DNA from: Candolleomyces eurysporus
Lineage: Eukaryota > Basidiomycota > Agaricomycetes > Agaricales > Psathyrellaceae
Assembly (NCBI GenBank): GCA_027579435.1
Contig: JANBPK010001070.1
Coordinates: 1 to 64,000, forward strand
Reading direction: 5' to 3'
DNA: 64,000 bases
The notes beneath the pieces are model-generated. The model did not search any database, was not told the DNA's origin, and worked only from the letters and a program-made list of their open reading frames with translations. Positions 57,253 to 64,000 of the stretch are shown here, piece after piece (position 1 is the stretch's first letter; each line of letters begins with the position of its first letter). Both the position numbers and the translations under genes were made by a program.

Positions 57253-57724
57253 TGATGAATGAATTGAATTGGATTTGTTTGGCTGCACGCGTTCGATATG
57301 GAACATTAACGGGAAGGATAAGCATATGACTAGCGTCAACCGACGTCAATCTACAATGAGCAAGCATGGAATAAGAATAATTACGGCCTAAAGGAGGCGT
57401 AGCAAACAGAGGATGTACGGTGATTATGCGAAGGGTAAGCTTGAGATGTGAAGGAAAGCACGCCGAGGAACGCACGCCGAGGAAAAAAATTGCACGGTGC
57501 TAACGGAACAAGGGAGGCAAAGGAGCAAGAAAAAAAAGGGGTAGAATGGGAGCCGACGGCAGAATGTCAAAGTCCGTCCTCATCGTACATGTACGTTAAC
57601 GAGGTGACAGTCGAGGTGACAGTCGAGGAGAGGGGTGGTAGAGATCGACAGTGGCCGGTGACGGCAGCCCAGGACACGAGGGAGACGGCAAGTCACCTCG
57701 ACAACGTCAATCAAGCTCCGGAAT
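57253..57724. other. Convergent intergenic, RRP43 and SMC5
   Basis: About 470 bp, with a short GACAGTCGAGGT doublet near 57605-57630. No gene seen. Confidence 0.4.
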
Positions 57725-62716
<4,992 letters not shown>

Positions 62717-63276
62717 GACTCTTGCCGTCCTCTTTTATGCGATACTTGGCGCCTGGGACGTGATAGAGGAGAAATGGATGCAAAATCGCGTCTTTCGAGA
62801 TGGATGGGACGCGGTCACGGTGGTTCTGTGGTATGGATTGCTCTAATTGGCGAGTCAAAGCGCGACGCGGGCAGTTGATTCCCACGGCCATGTGAACCAC
62901 CTGAAAATCGGCATTTTCGGCGAGCCTCAGCATGCTCCTTTCGTTGTCCTCATGACCTCTTGTGTCCAGACCCTATTGTCTGTCTTTTAGTCAGAGCGGG
63001 AGAGAATAAAGTGAGCTCTTAAATTCGACAATTCAAACGACGAGCTCACCTCCTGAAACACAGATGCTTCTTGAAAGCGAATGATTTGTTGACCGATCGT
63101 TATGTTTATTGTTCTTCAAACCCATTTCAGCAAAGGAATGCAGTGGCCCATGCCGTCCAATTGTTCTGAACCCAATGCGTCATCTTTGCCGTGCTTCTCG
63201 GCGCCCACCGATTTGAGAAACATATAGTCGCTGCCTGGAGCGTCGTCGGGGATTCCCTAAACCACCACCAACCACC
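62717..63276. other. Divergent promoter, SMC5 and arrestin-like gene
   Basis: About 560 bp. A 92-codon frame overlaps the SMC5 start out of frame and is not supported. Confidence 0.4.
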
Positions 63277-64000
63277 ATGACATCCGCTGGAGGCTCGCCG
63301 TATACCAACGAACAAGGGAGGAATGGCCCTCCTCGATATTCAGCACTATCGGTAGCAGACCTTCCCGTCTATCCCACTCCAGAAGATCTCGATATCTCTT
63401 CGCTCTACGCAGGCACGGACACCAGGCAGATCTTCGAGTTTACACTCGAATCTGGCGGAACAACTTCCAAACGTCATACATGGGCCACTCTGCAGCTGTC
63501 CAGTGTGGTCCCCAGCGCCGTGAAGCGCCCTCGGTACACTGGTGGGGATAACGTCGAGGGCTCAATCATATTGGATTTGAAGCGGCCACAAACAATCCAC
63601 TCCGTCGTCGTGTTGGTATGTCCTCGTTCTCTTTCGTAGCGTGTTTCATATTGATACTCAGAGTCAACATAGCTTCGGGGAAAGATGATGACAAACGCTC
63701 TGACTGAAGGCACTCAAGTGTTCTTGGAGAGCTCTCATACGATCCGGAGTGGCGGGGTAAGCCAGGGTTCCTCATCTCCTCGAAAGCTTCAAGGACGCCA
63801 TGAATGGCCATTTTCTTTTCCCTTCCCAACGGAATTCGAGGCTGCAAATCGCGGTAATCCTAATTCAAAATACACCACACCTCAAACAGTTTTCGAAAGA
63901 GGGATTAACGGCAATGTCATGTACGAAGTCGTGGTCAAGATTGTCTCTGGGTTATTGCGCACAAAGGACAGGTACGCTTGTCCAATTTCCGTCTTGTTGC
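63277..64000 (+). CDS. Arrestin-like N-terminal domain protein, 3' end cut by window edge
   Basis: Fungal alpha-arrestin-like proteins act as adaptors for cargo ubiquitination and endocytosis; this partial gene can only be placed in the fold family. Exon 1 (63277-63615) starts with a disordered Ser/Pro-rich stretch and PPRYSALSVADLPVYPTPED, then IFEFTLESGGTTSKRHTWAT and VEGSIILDLKRPQTIHSVVV, typical first strands of the arrestin sandwich. Exon 2 (63674-63971) continues with EWPFSFPFPTEFEAANRG, then TVFERGINGNVMYEVVVKIV and SGLLRTKDR. The WPFSFPFP and ERG-x5-YEVVVKI pattern is characteristic. A GTACGC donor follows at 63972, and the gene continues past the edge. Confidence 0.82.

Overview
This is filamentous-fungal DNA, most likely from a mushroom-forming basidiomycete (Agaricomycetes). 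Genes are dense and rich in short introns of about 45-75 bp. They read out as basidiomycete versions of conserved eukaryotic proteins, alongside an Agaricomycete-type F-box protein and an uncharacterised family that I know mainly from mushroom genomes. Single Ns and small N clusters are scattered through the window. Some break reading frames, and others sit at silent positions of codons.

Layout. The left edge (1-1350) carries a partial TPA1/OFD1 prolyl dihydroxylase on the minus strand. After about 4 kb with no gene I can support, an 11-exon minus-strand gene of an uncharacterised mushroom family occupies 5.4-8.7 kb. From 9.5 to 34 kb lies an accessory region built from repeated segments: two FAD monooxygenase paralogues at its left end and right of centre, two tandem copies of a small secreted protein with a zinc-finger-like end, three members of a small unrecognised protein family, monooxygenase relics, and several older duplicated stretches with no clear open gene. 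From 34 to 64 kb the DNA is ordinary core genome: an F-box protein, TAF4, the CCCH/FG nucleoporin NUP42, mitochondrial ribosomal protein uL13m, a probable nuclear protein of unknown function, the TPR protein TTC27/EMW1, a DUF6593-like protein, EMC6, aspartate-semialdehyde dehydrogenase (HOM2), exosome subunit RRP43, SMC5, and the start of an arrestin-like protein cut by the right edge.

How the genes relate. The core genes serve unrelated housekeeping functions (transcription initiation, mRNA export, mitochondrial translation, ER membrane insertion, methionine/threonine synthesis, RNA decay, DNA repair) and show no sign of a shared pathway. The accessory half looks different: three gene families have multiplied locally by tandem and segmental duplication, with their upstream and downstream DNA copied along with the coding parts. 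The secreted zinc-finger-like proteins and the small three-member family are the best candidates for something undescribed. Gene models were built by hand from reading-frame closure across GT-AG (and two GC-AG) introns. No database search was possible.
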